This document shows, piece after piece, positions 33,440 to 43,500 of a stretch of DNA of 64,000 nucleotides. The stretch's first letter is position 1. Each line of letters starts with the position of its first letter. The DNA is from Ancylothrix sp036704045 (lineage in GTDB: Bacteria > Cyanobacteriota > Cyanobacteriia > Cyanobacteriales > Oscillatoriaceae): assembly GCA_036704045.1 (NCBI GenBank), contig DATNQM010000018.1:124001-188000 (forward strand), read 5' to 3'. The notes under the pieces were generated by a model, which saw only the letters and a list, made by a program, of their open reading frames with translations, was not told the origin of the DNA and searched no databases. Position numbers and translations under genes: made by a program.

Positions 33440-36400
33440 ATGTCACAACAAAGCACCCGCAATAACGATATTTTAATCGGAACAATAGATGCAGATATCC
33501 TTAAAGGAAATGCAGGGAACGATATCTTACTTGGCTTAGGTAATGACGATCTACTGTTTGGCAATGCAGACGATGACTTAATATTTGGCAATCAAGGCAA
33601 CGATACACTAAGAGGCGGACAAGGAAACGACCTCTTGCAGGGAGGAGCAGGCGATGATCAAGCCTCTGGAGATTTAGGCAATGATACAGTTAATGGTGAA
33701 CTAGGCAACGATACCCTGTTTGGTGGATCTTCCGACGGCAGCAACAACGACAGTAACGGGCAAGACGTACTCATCGGCGGTGCTGGGGATGATTTAATAT
33801 TTGGAAATGGTGGAGATGATGCCTTATTCGGAAACACCGGCACCGATACCCTAGCCGGTGGAAAAGGCAACGATACCCTTAATGGTGGAGTCGGCAACGA
33901 TATCTTATCAGGAGATATGGGAGATGACCGGCTTGTTGGAGATATCGGTGCAGATACCCTTACCGGAGGTTCTGGTAATGATACCTTTGTAATTGGTTTA
34001 CGCAAAGATACCTCTGAATTTTTATCAACAGGCGGATCTTCAATAGCAGACGCAGACAAAATCACAGATTTTCTCAAAAGTCAAGATAAAATAGAAATCC
34101 TTGGTGGATTAACATTTGAGGAGTTAAACATTTTTGCTGGAACTGGAGATTATGCTGGATTTAGCATTATTCAAGAAAAAGTCAATGGGCAGTATTTAGG
34201 AATTTTACAGGGCATTGAAGCGGCTACAATTGAGCGTAGTGATTTTGTTGGTTTAGCAACTTCAACACCCGCACCGGCACCTAGCCCAACACCCACACCG
34301 GCACCTAATCCAACACCTAGCCCAACACCAACCCCCGAAAACAACCCACCAACTGCCGGCACTATTACATCTCAAACAGCCACACAAAATACAGCATTTA
34401 ATTTTGTTATTCCAGCCGGCACTTTTACAGATATCGATGCAGGAGACACTCTAACTTATAGTGCAACTCTTGCAGATGGAACAGCATTACCTTCTTGGTT
34501 GACATTTGATGCAACTTCTCAGACATTTAGTGGAACTCCACTCAATGAAAATGTCGGCACATTGTCTGTAAAAGTCACAGCAATAGACACAAGTAATGCG
34601 ACCGTATCAAGCAACTTTGATATTACTGTTGCTAATGTTGTCAATGATGCGCCAACTTTAACAACAACACCAGTAACTCTCACAGCTATTGATGAAGATA
34701 CAACGACAAATAACGGGGATGCAGTTGATATTTCGGCAATTACATCATTAATAAATGATGTGGATGTTGGCGCTGTTAAAGGTATTGCTGTCACAGGTGT
34801 TGATAATACTAATGGTAAATGGCAATACTCGACAGATGGAACTACTTGGAATGACTTTTCAGCTACTACCGGAAGCAGTGTAGATATTTCAACAACGGCA
34901 CGACTTTTAACGGCTTCTGCTACTAATAAAATTCGATTTGTTGCGAATGCTAATTATAACGGTAGTTCGGGAAATATTACTTTTCGTGCTTGGGATACCA
35001 CAAGTGGGACGAATGGTGATGTGGCTGATATTTCCTTAAATGGTGGAACAACGGCATTTAGTAGTAATACAAATACGGCAAGTTTGACTGTTAATGCTGT
35101 TAATGATGCGCCGGTGGGTGTGGATGATATTATCCCAGATGCCACAGTTTTGTTGAGTACAGGAATTTTAATTCAAGCTTCTACTTTAGTGGCAAATGAT
35201 ACGGATGTAGATGGAGGAACCTTGACAGTAACAGGCGTTTCTAATCCTACAAATGGCAGTGTATCTCTGACAAATGGGGTAATAAAATTTAATCCCATAG
35301 CTACAGGTAGCGCCTCTTTTACTTACACAGTATCAGATGGAAATGGGGGGAGTGCTTCGGCAACGGCAAGTCTAAATGTTACTTCTGTTAATGCACTGAA
35401 TTTGAGTAATATTGTATCGGGGATGAATCTGCCGGTTGGGGCGAAGGGTTTTGTAATCAATGGTGAGGCGGCGTCGGACTCTAGCGGCAGGAGTGTTAGT
35501 AGTGCAGGAGATGTCAACGGTGATGGTTTGGCTGATTTAATTGTTGGTGTTCCCTTTGCTGATCCTGCTTTTGATGGTGCCGGCAAGTCATACTTGGTGT
35601 TTGGCAAAACAGACACTAATGCAATTAATTTAAATTCTCTGGGTACTGGGGGTTTTATTATTAATGGTGAGGCGGCTGGTGACACTAGCGGCATTTCTGT
35701 CAGCAATGCAGGAGATGTCAACGGTGATGGTTTGGCTGATTTAATTATTGGTGCTCGTGGTGCTGATCCTGCTTCTGTTTTTAATGCAGGCAAGTCATAC
35801 TTGGTATTTGGCAAAACAGATACTACTGAAATTAATTTAAGCTCTCTCGGTACCGGTGGTTTTATCATTAATGGTGAGGCGATTTCTGACTATAACGGGC
35901 ATTCAGTCAGCAGTGCAGGAGATGTCAACGGGGATGGTTTGGCTGATTTAATTGTTGGTACTCCATATGCTAATAGTCCATATGCTTATGCTTCTGGTAG
36001 TTATGTCGGCAGATCATACCTGGTGTTTGGCAAAACAGATACTACTGCAATTAATTTAAGTTCTCTCGGTACTAGTGGTTTTATTATCACTGGTGAGGCG
36101 CCTGATGACTTTAGCGGTGATTCAGTCAGCAATGCAGGAGATGTCAACGGTGATGGTTTGGCTGATTTAATTGTTGGTGCTCCCAAAGCTGATCCTGCTA
36201 CTGGTGCTTTTGCCGGCAAGTCATACTTGGTATTTGGCAAAACAGACGCTACGCCAATTAAATTAAGCTCTCTCGGTACGGGGGGTTTTATCATTAATGG
36301 TGAGACGACTAATAACTTTAGCGGCGATTCTGTAAGCAATGCTGGCGATGTCAACGGTGATGGTTTGGCTGATCTAATTGTTGGTGCTCCTAGTGCTAAT

Positions 36401-37411
36401 GTTGCTACTTTTAATGGTGCCGGCAAGTCATACATAGTATTTGGCAAAACAGACACTAATGCAATTAATTTAAGTTCTCTCGGTACTGGTGGTTTTATCA
36501 TCAATGGTGAGGCGGCTAGTGACGGTAGCGGCACGAGTGTTAGCAGTGCAGGTGATGTCAATGGTGATGGTTTGGCTGATTTAATTGTTGGTGCTCCCGA
36601 AGCTAATACTGTTTCTGGTTTTGGTGCCGGCAAGTTTTATCTGGTGTTTGGCAAAACAGACACTAATGCAATTAATTTAAGTTCTCTCGGTACTGGTGGT
36701 TTTATCCTACATGGTGAGGCGGCGAATGACGGTAGCGGCTTTTCTGTCAACAGTGCAGGGGATCTCAACGGTGATGGTTTGGCTGATTTAATTGTTGGTG
36801 CTCCTGATGCTGATCCTGCTTCGGTTGATGGTGCCGGCAAGTCTTACGTCATTTTTGGTGGAGACTTCACCGGCGCCGTCACTTCTCTCGGTACTGCTGC
36901 TGTTGATAATCTCACCGGCACCTCCGTTAATCAAGCTTTAGTTGGTGCAGCCGGCGATGATATTCTCAGCGATGGTGGTTTCACCAATATCCTGATGTAT
37001 GGTGGTGCAGGAAATGATTCGATCCGCATCAACAATGCTAATTTCCGCCGCTTAGATGGTGGTTTAGGCAATGATACTTTGCTGTTAGCAGGCACCGGCA
37101 TAACTTTAAACCTCACCGGCACCGCAGATAATACCAAAATCGCTTCTTTTGAAACTATCGACTTAACCGGCACCGGCAATAACACCCTAACCTTAAGCTA
37201 TGGCGCTTTGTTGAATTTAGTTGAAGAAACTCGCGCGAATGGTGGCTTCAATCGTTTAACAGTGCGTGGTGATGCGGGAGATGTTATCACTGCCAATTTA
37301 ACCGGCTTTGGTTTCACCTCATCGGTTGGTGCAACTGAAACTACATACACTAAAGACAAGTTGCAGTTAGTTATCGAAAACGATGTCAATCAAACCGGTA
37401 TTCTGATTTAA
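33440..37411 (+). CDS. Large RTX/cadherin-like/FG-GAP secreted protein
   Basis: A 1323-residue extracellular protein. N-terminal RTX calcium-binding nonapeptides of GGxGxDxL type fill about residues 10-190, followed by an RTX-end module, a PT-rich linker (about 275-310), a CADG/Ig-like domain (PPTAGTITSQ), a second Ig-like domain and a tandem-95/cadherin-like domain (about 560-650). Seven FG-GAP repeats then follow (SSAGDVNGDGLADLIVGAP, VFGKTD, SLGTGGFIINGEA), which should form a beta-propeller, and the end returns to RTX-like GGAGNDS. There is no signal peptide; type I secretion is typical. The ATG at 33440 is preferred to a TTG at 33389. Likely a surface adhesin or S-layer-like protein. Confidence 0.85.
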   Translation: MSQQSTRNNDILIGTIDADILKGNAGNDILLGLGNDDLLFGNADDDLIFGNQGNDTLRGGQGNDLLQGGAGDDQASGDLGNDTVNGELGNDTLFGGSSDGSNNDSNGQDVLIGGAGDDLIFGNGGDDALFGNTGTDTLAGGKGNDTLNGGVGNDILSGDMGDDRLVGDIGADTLTGGSGNDTFVIGLRKDTSEFLSTGGSSIADADKITDFLKSQDKIEILGGLTFEELNIFAGTGDYAGFSIIQEKVNGQYLGILQGIEAATIERSDFVGLATSTPAPAPSPTPTPAPNPTPSPTPTPENNPPTAGTITSQTATQNTAFNFVIPAGTFTDIDAGDTLTYSATLADGTALPSWLTFDATSQTFSGTPLNENVGTLSVKVTAIDTSNATVSSNFDITVANVVNDAPTLTTTPVTLTAIDEDTTTNNGDAVDISAITSLINDVDVGAVKGIAVTGVDNTNGKWQYSTDGTTWNDFSATTGSSVDISTTARLLTASATNKIRFVANANYNGSSGNITFRAWDTTSGTNGDVADISLNGGTTAFSSNTNTASLTVNAVNDAPVGVDDIIPDATVLLSTGILIQASTLVANDTDVDGGTLTVTGVSNPTNGSVSLTNGVIKFNPIATGSASFTYTVSDGNGGSASATASLNVTSVNALNLSNIVSGMNLPVGAKGFVINGEAASDSSGRSVSSAGDVNGDGLADLIVGVPFADPAFDGAGKSYLVFGKTDTNAINLNSLGTGGFIINGEAAGDTSGISVSNAGDVNGDGLADLIIGARGADPASVFNAGKSYLVFGKTDTTEINLSSLGTGGFIINGEAISDYNGHSVSSAGDVNGDGLADLIVGTPYANSPYAYASGSYVGRSYLVFGKTDTTAINLSSLGTSGFIITGEAPDDFSGDSVSNAGDVNGDGLADLIVGAPKADPATGAFAGKSYLVFGKTDATPIKLSSLGTGGFIINGETTNNFSGDSVSNAGDVNGDGLADLIVGAPSANVATFNGAGKSYIVFGKTDTNAINLSSLGTGGFIINGEAASDGSGTSVSSAGDVNGDGLADLIVGAPEANTVSGFGAGKFYLVFGKTDTNAINLSSLGTGGFILHGEAANDGSGFSVNSAGDLNGDGLADLIVGAPDADPASVDGAGKSYVIFGGDFTGAVTSLGTAAVDNLTGTSVNQALVGAAGDDILSDGGFTNILMYGGAGNDSIRINNANFRRLDGGLGNDTLLLAGTGITLNLTGTADNTKIASFETIDLTGTGNNTLTLSYGALLNLVEETRANGGFNRLTVRGDAGDVITANLTGFGFTSSVGATETTYTKDKLQLVIENDVNQTGILI
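35445..36860. repeat. Seven in-frame DNA repeats of about 207 bp (FG-GAP units)
   Basis: Units share long near-identical stretches such as GATGTCAACGGTGATGGTTT and TTTGGCAAAACAGA. Divergence is concentrated in the loop segments, so the units look recently copied or homogenised by recombination. Confidence 0.8.
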
Positions 37412-37417
37412 TCTCAA

Positions 37418-37463
37418 AAACCGGCTTTTTCACTTGTAAGTAAACCTTTGAGAAAGCCGGTTT
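37418..37463. terminator. Bidirectional terminator between RTX gene and murQ
   Basis: AAACCGGCTTTTTC (from 37418) pairs with GAAAGCCGGTTT (37452-37463) and is followed by TCTCTCTT. It stands 7 bases after the RTX stop codon. The A/T-rich outer arms allow use from both strands. Confidence 0.75.
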
Positions 37464-37647
37464 CTCTCTTCAATTTTTGTGAATAAAAAAAGTTGAAAAA
37501 ACCCTAATTTTTGCCAAAAATTCCTTGACAATTAGCACGCGGGTGTGATAACATAAAATCGATAAGGAAGAACTATTTAGAAAAACAAATAATTGTAGAG
37601 ATCGGCATTCCAAAAGACTTATAAAATCCGAAAAACCAGAATAAAGA

Positions 37648-37698
37648 GGCGGGTTTAGCGAGAACCAAGAAAAAATAAAAAAAATCGGTTAACCCGCC
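37648..37698. repeat. Palindromic spacer repeat with GGCGGGTT/AACCCGCC ends
   Basis: GGCGGGTT (37648-37655) and AACCCGCC (37691-37698) pair perfectly around an A-rich middle. It ends 5 bases from the murQ stop. Similar GGCGGGTTTAGCGAGA repeats are, from memory, common in Oscillatoriales genomes. It may help terminate murQ. Confidence 0.6.
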
Positions 37699-37703
37699 CC
37701 TAC

Positions 37704-38627
37704 TTATAGCTGAGATTTTTGATAACTAAGTAGGGCCGGTCGAAGTTGACCTTGATTTGCATTCAGCAACTCCACACCGGCCTCCTTATCCAACCCAGTC
37801 CAGTGCATCAACAGAGCCAACTTCACCGAACGGCCACTACGCTCAAGCAAATAACCCGCATCTTCCCGACTTAACTCCGTTAAATCCACCAATATTCGTA
37901 AAGCCCGGTCGTGTAGCTTCTTATTAGTGACAGCCACATCAACCATCCGATTACCGTAAACCTTACCCAGCCTCACCATCACAGCGGTAGAAATAATATT
38001 CAAAGCCATTTTAGTAACCGTACCGGCCTTAAGCCTTGTAGAACCGGCCAAAATTTCCGGGCCCACCAACAAACGAATATCCACATGAGCCTCAGACTTA
38101 ACCTGAGTAGCCGGCACACAAGCAATCAAAACCGTACTAGCCCCCCGCGCTTTCGCCGCATTCAGGGCACCTTGAACAAAAGGAGTAGTCCCACCGGCCG
38201 TAATACCAACCACCACATCCAACTCCGTAATGTGCCGGTGAGCAATAGCCTCCGCCCCATCCTCCGCCCGATCCTCCAAATCTTCCGAACTGCGGATTAG
38301 CGCACCGGCCCCCCCAGCAATAATACCCTGCACCAACTCCGGCGGAGAACAGAAAGTAGGCGGACATTCCGCCGCATCCAAAACCCCCAACCGGCCAGAA
38401 GTCCCCGCACCCACATAAAACAACCGACCCCCCCGATGCAATTGATGAGCGCTAATATCAATAGCCTTAGCCAATTGTTCCTTAGCCTCAGCAATAGCCG
38501 AAAGAGTTTTAGCATCTTCAGAATTAAACAACTCCACCAATTCCAAAGAACTAAGCTGATCAAGGTTTTGGCTATTGGGGTTAACTTGCTCAGTCAATAA
38601 ATGCCCGCGTTCTTCTAAATTATTCAT
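37704..38627 (-). CDS. murQ: N-acetylmuramic acid 6-phosphate etherase
   Basis: Cleaves the lactyl ether of MurNAc-6-phosphate to GlcNAc-6-phosphate and D-lactate (EC 4.2.1.126) in peptidoglycan recycling. The 307-residue protein has a SIS domain (about residues 55-215). VGAGTSGRLGVLDAAECPPTF carries the conserved glutamate, and GITAGGTTPFVQGAL is the second sugar-phosphate loop. Length matches MurQ (about 300). The open frame extends to 38792, but that part overlaps the next gene, and the ATG at 38627 starts the conserved LEERGHLLTEQ. It lies 14 bases from the DUF3110 gene upstream, so the two are probably one transcript. No MurNAc kinase (AnmK) is nearby. Confidence 0.9.
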   Translation of the reverse strand: MNNLEERGHLLTEQVNPNSQNLDQLSSLELVELFNSEDAKTLSAIAEAKEQLAKAIDISAHQLHRGGRLFYVGAGTSGRLGVLDAAECPPTFCSPPELVQGIIAGGAGALIRSSEDLEDRAEDGAEAIAHRHITELDVVVGITAGGTTPFVQGALNAAKARGASTVLIACVPATQVKSEAHVDIRLLVGPEILAGSTRLKAGTVTKMALNIISTAVMVRLGKVYGNRMVDVAVTNKKLHDRALRILVDLTELSREDAGYLLERSGRSVKLALLMHWTGLDKEAGVELLNANQGQLRPALLSYQKSQL

Positions 38628-38641
38628 TCTTATTTCCGTTC

Positions 38642-39013
38642 CTAAAGCAGCCCTTCTAATTGCCGGCGAATCCGATCTAACTCTGATTGTGACATCTCCA
38701 AAGCTTCTCTTCGTTGCTCTTCTTCCCAGTCTGTTTGCTCCACATTTGTTTCTGGCGGCACAGCCAGAGCCCCTTCTGGCACAATTTCCCAATCATAATC
38801 CGCATTGCGACAAAATTCTTTAACTTCTTCAGCATCCACCGCCTCAACGGAAGGATTAAAAAAATCCTGAGCTTCCAAAAGGACGCCAAACCGCGTAGCA
38901 TCGTCTTCTGATTCAAACATCAAAACCTTATTGCGTTCCGAACTCAAATCCTTAAGAGTATGGATACCCTCATTTTCTGTGCCGGCATTAAACAGTAAGA
39001 CAAACACTCGCAT
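38642..39013 (-). CDS. DUF3110 protein
   Basis: A 123-residue soluble protein starting MRVFVLLFNAGTENEGIHTL. The segments VLMFESEDDATRFGVLLEAQDF and VEAVDAEEVKEFC match the cyanobacterial/plant DUF3110 family. The C-terminal third is acidic and helical (EEEQRREALEMSQSELDRIRRQLEGLL), a likely coiled coil. The function is unknown. It precedes murQ on the same strand with a 14-base gap. Pairing of these two is worth checking in other cyanobacteria. Confidence 0.85.
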   Translation of the reverse strand: MRVFVLLFNAGTENEGIHTLKDLSSERNKVLMFESEDDATRFGVLLEAQDFFNPSVEAVDAEEVKEFCRNADYDWEIVPEGALAVPPETNVEQTDWEEEQRREALEMSQSELDRIRRQLEGLL

Positions 39014-39151
39014 GGTCTATAGTTTCTTCCTAAAATTTTTGGTTTTATCTTGAATCCTATCATCCAACAAGACGGCAAGTCTTCTGACCTGTCGTCGATT
39101 TTTTTGCCTTAAGACAATAATTTGAGGATTGGGGACTTACTGAAAAGTTTA

Positions 39152-39928
39152 CTAAAATACTGCCGGACTAAAATTTCCACCACCTAGACTATTTCCACTC
39201 ACCCCCTGCAAAATTAGCAAAAACTCATTGGTTTCTTGTAGTTGAATAATTAAATTTCCCTGTTGGTCTCCCGTACCGGCACTGAATCTTAAATTTTCAA
39301 CCGTCAGACTATCACCTAACAATATTAAATCTTGTCCTGGCCGGTAATCCGTAATTACATCAGCATCTTGCAAATTGGTACCGCCGGTAGTTCTAGCTAT
39401 CACAAATCGATCTTGGCCATCGCCGCCGGTGAGAGTATCAGCCCCCAAGTTTCCCAACAAAGTATCATTCCCCTCCTCTCCTAACAAGCTATCGTTATCT
39501 TGACCACCATAAATAGAGTCATTGCCAGCCCCTCCAAACAGAGTATCCCTTTCCCGGTTGCCATTGAGATAATCATCTCCAGCGTCCCCATAAAGCGAAT
39601 CATTCCCCCTTCCCCCCAAAATTGTATCTCCATCTAAACCCCCCAAAATCGAGTCATCGTCGGCATTGCCATACAGCCAATCTAGGCCCGCCAGTCCTTC
39701 GATAGTGTCGTTTCCTCCGTATCCCAAAAGAGTATCTGCCCCAGGGGTTCCTCTGAGGGTGTCTGCTTGCTCTGTTCCCTCTATATTTCCATTATTTCCT
39801 GACCCGATAACGGCTGCGGTTCCTGAGTCTGAACCAAAAACATAGTCAGGGATATGGATAACTCCGTCATAAAAACCTTCTAGCAATTCTTCGTCTGCTA
39901 CAAATTCTGGCAAAACAACGTTTGGCAT
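39152..39928 (-). CDS. RTX calcium-binding protein
   Basis: A 258-residue protein with a 45-residue head (MPNVVLPEFVADEELLEGFYDG), then about ten RTX nonapeptides (residues about 49-165, such as GGAGNDSIYGGQDNDS) and an RTX-end module (TGGDGQDRFVIA; LILLGDSLTVENLRFSAGTGDQQGNLII). The same end module appears in the large RTX protein 2 kb away. There is no signal peptide; the family is exported by type I systems, which are not in this window. Its role is probably structural or calcium-dependent at the surface. Confidence 0.85.
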   Translation of the reverse strand: MPNVVLPEFVADEELLEGFYDGVIHIPDYVFGSDSGTAAVIGSGNNGNIEGTEQADTLRGTPGADTLLGYGGNDTIEGLAGLDWLYGNADDDSILGGLDGDTILGGRGNDSLYGDAGDDYLNGNRERDTLFGGAGNDSIYGGQDNDSLLGEEGNDTLLGNLGADTLTGGDGQDRFVIARTTGGTNLQDADVITDYRPGQDLILLGDSLTVENLRFSAGTGDQQGNLIIQLQETNEFLLILQGVSGNSLGGGNFSPAVF

Positions 39929-40505
39929 ATTTTTGGCTCCTAATTTTAATCTACTTTTAATTAGATTAGATCATATTTTTTCTTCCGTCTTGCTAAAGGG
40001 GATGCCAATTGCGGCGCTTCGTGCTACCCTGACCGAGTAATATACACTGTTGACTTTGTTTTGTCTGCTACAGTTTGTTGCGGATTCTATTAAAAATATC
40101 CTTTCCTATAAATCCTTTGATATTTTTCGCTATTTTTAGGTTTTTCTTGTATAATATCATCCCACAATAAGAATTTAGAAACTCCTAACTATGAAAAGTA
40201 ATCCTCCAAATTTTCTCCGGGTTTTATGTCTGTTTAAAGTAAGCTTTTTTGAAAAAAAACTGTCAGTTAATTTTCCAAAAAATGCTATAAAAACCCTATT
40301 AATATAAATTATTTGTGTCTGGGCAATATTGACCCTGCTTTTTTCTCCAATAAAATGCTAAAAGCGAACAAAATTAAAACTGAATCAGTCATCTGTAACA
40401 CGCATTAAAAAACTTCACCCTGGTTTATCGCTTAATTGTTCTAACAACTAGGGACTAAAAAGATACGAAACTGACCTAAAAGCCAAAAAATGGTGTGAGG
40501 AAAAA
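39929..40505. other. Divergent promoter region (577 bp)
   Basis: The spacer separates the RTX gene and tamB, which are divergent. No gene or clear repeat is seen. GAGG just before the tamB ATG is a ribosome site. Confidence 0.45.
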
Positions 40506-43500
40506 ATGACTAATTCCCCAAATTCAAGCAACAATCAACCCCAAGAACCTCCCAGCCGGCCGAACTGGCGACGGCGTTTGAAATTTACCGGCATCGGTTT
40601 GGGTATAGCAGCCACAGCCGGAGTCACAGGCGGGGGAATTTATGGCTGGAATTTTGTTAATAATGACCTCGCGCCTTTGATAGAAAAAGAGCTTTCTCAA
40701 ACTTTAAAACGTCCGGTACAACTTGGACAAGTAGAAACTTTTACTTTTAATGGTCTAGGCTTTGGCCCATCAGCGTTACCGGCTACTCCTACTGACCCGG
40801 ATCGTCTTACTATTGACGCTGTTGATGTTAAATTTAATTTACCTCAATTAATTACTACCAGAAATTTAATTCTCGATATTACTTTAATCAATCCTAATGC
40901 CTATATAGAACAAGATAAAAATGGTCAATGGGTGGAAATTCCGAAACCAGAAGAAAAAGAAGATGCAGGAGTTATTAAAACAGAAGTAGATACGGTTCGT
41001 CTGCAAAATGCGACAGTTGTTTTGTTGCCAACTCCTCTAAGTCCAAATTCTTCATCTCCTAATCTTCCTGTTAAGTTATTTTCCCTTAACGGTCAACTAC
41101 AACTACGAGATCAAAACAAACTTTATCTTTATCAACTGGAAGGAAAACCGGCAGCAGGTGGTTCTTTTGCTATTCAAGGAGAAACACTACTTCCCGATCT
41201 TCCCACAAATTTAAAGGTTAATGCTCAAGATTTTAACGCCTTTGATTTATATCGCTTGCTTGCCGGTACTGTTAAGCTACCTGTTGCTTTAAATGGCGGT
41301 AAAGTTGATGGAAATTTAGATATTCGCATTCGTCCTCAAGATGTGCCAGAAATTCGGGGAACAGCAAAGCTAAAATCTGTTGTTGCTAAAATTGAACCTC
41401 TGCCTAAACTTCTATCACAAACTAATGGAGATATAGAGTTTTTAGGCAATAATTTTAATGTCAAAAATATTACAACAATTTATGGAAAAGTGCCGGCTTT
41501 GGCCAATGGGTTAGTTTCTCTTAAAGAGAATTCTAATTTAGGAATTACAGTTAAGCCGGTGAATGTGGTTGATGCCTTAGAAACAATTGATGTTGACATT
41601 CCTTTTTCAACAGCAGGAAATGTACAGCTTGATGTTTTAGTAAAAGGGCCCATTACTGACCCGGTTGTGGTTGGTAATGTTCGGACTCCTGATAATAATC
41701 AGTCTAAGGAACCTCCGTTAACAATTGACCGTATTGATTTAGCCAAACTAAACGCTAATTTCCAATTTTCTAAGGGAATTATTGAGTTTAAAGAAATTGA
41801 TGCAACTCCTAATGCTGGGGGTAAAATTACTTCTTCTGGTACCATTAGGTTAGCTACTCCCGACCGGCCTAATTCTCTATCTTTTGGCTTTAATGCTGCC
41901 CAATTACCGGGAGATTTTTACGGCCCAGTTTATGGAGTTTCTCCTGATATTAAAATTGGTAGCGTTTCTGCTACCGGCGAAATTGTTGGGCCGGCCGATA
42001 AGTTGCAAACTACAGTAAATTGGCAAGCGCCAGAAGCAATTTTTCCCTCTACCGGCAAGGTAATTGTTTTGGGAGAAACCATTTTATTACGCGATACGAT
42101 GGCGACAGTTGCTGGAGGAACAGCGACAATTTCTGGTCAATTAGTTGATAAACAATGGCAGGCAACAATTGAACCTTTAGGTTTAAAATTAAGCCAACTT
42201 GCTCAACTCGCTAATCGTCAATTTATTAAAGATGCTAATGCTAAAATTTCTAATACAAATATTCCTGGGCAAATTATTAGTGGTCGTTTACAACTTTCGG
42301 GCAATACTGAGGCTAATTCCCCAGAAAATATTAACGCTAATGGCAATTTATTAATTAGTGTAGCCCAGGGTGCAGCAAGTGTTAAAACTGACATAAGTAA
42401 TGGGCGATTACAAGCGATTGTTGAGCCGGTTGGTTTGGAGTTAAGCGAGTTAGCTGAGTTGGCAAATTCTTTTTCACCTCCTGGTCAACAGTTGCCTATT
42501 TCTGCCCCAGAAATTGCTAATTTACCAGTGGAATTTTTGGGCGGTGATGTGACGTTTTCTGCCCCTATTAATAATATTTCTGCCGAAACTATTACTGCTA
42601 GTAGCAATGTGCAATTAAAGGTCGCCGGTGGCGATACAACTGTCACCGGCACTCTTGAAAATGGCCAATGGCAGGCGGCTGTCCAAGGTTCCCAAATTCA
42701 AGTTAATCAATTGGTGGCAATACCGGCCAATATTCCCACCGGCCCTGCTACCGTTCAAGCGACTTTATCTGGTTCTACAAACAACTTGACAAATGATGCA
42801 ATTCGTGTTAATGGAGTGGCGACGGTAGGAGTGGCTGGTGGGTCTGTGGATGTGCGGGATCTTCAGGTGGCCAATGGGCGATGGGCTGCAACGGTACAAG
42901 CCAATGATCTTGAACCGGGCTTTGCGGTGTCGATGGCTGGTGTGTCCGGGCAGTTGGGCCGGTTTAATGGCAATTTTGAGGTGTCAGGTAGCACTGAGGA
43001 AGTAAATATAAATAATATCCGGGTGGATGGTTCTGGAAACTTAGCAGTAGCAGATGGCAAAGCAAATGTTAAGGTAAACAGTCAAAATGGGCAAATTGTG
43101 GCACAGGTAGAAGCAGTAGAAGTGCCGGTAAATCCGTTTTTAGGAGGGAATGTTAATCTGCCATCATCGTTGTTGGGCCGGTTTAATGGCAACTTTGATA
43201 TTGCATTAAAAGCACCAAAAAATGAACAGATTAATTTAACGGATGTCGCCATCAATGGAAGCGGCAGATTGGGGGTTGGGGAAGGTGTAGCAGATGTGAC
43301 CGTTAGCACGACTGGCAACCGTTGGCAAGCAACGGTGGCGGCAGCGGGGGTGCCGGTTCAGCCTTTGTTGCCGCCCCAGGTAGGAGAAATTGCTTCGCAG
43401 ATTGGAAATTTTAGCGGCAATTTTATTTTTGCAGGGTTAACAAATAATTTTGATGTAACAGGAATTCGCGGGAGTGGTTCAGGAAAATTAGGCGTTGCTG

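Noticed and set aside
35323..36840. Several minus-strand frames of 67-210 codons with repeated Lys/Pro/Ser sequence
   Set aside because: They are shadows of the FG-GAP repeats on the plus strand; they share the repeat period and have no start signals.
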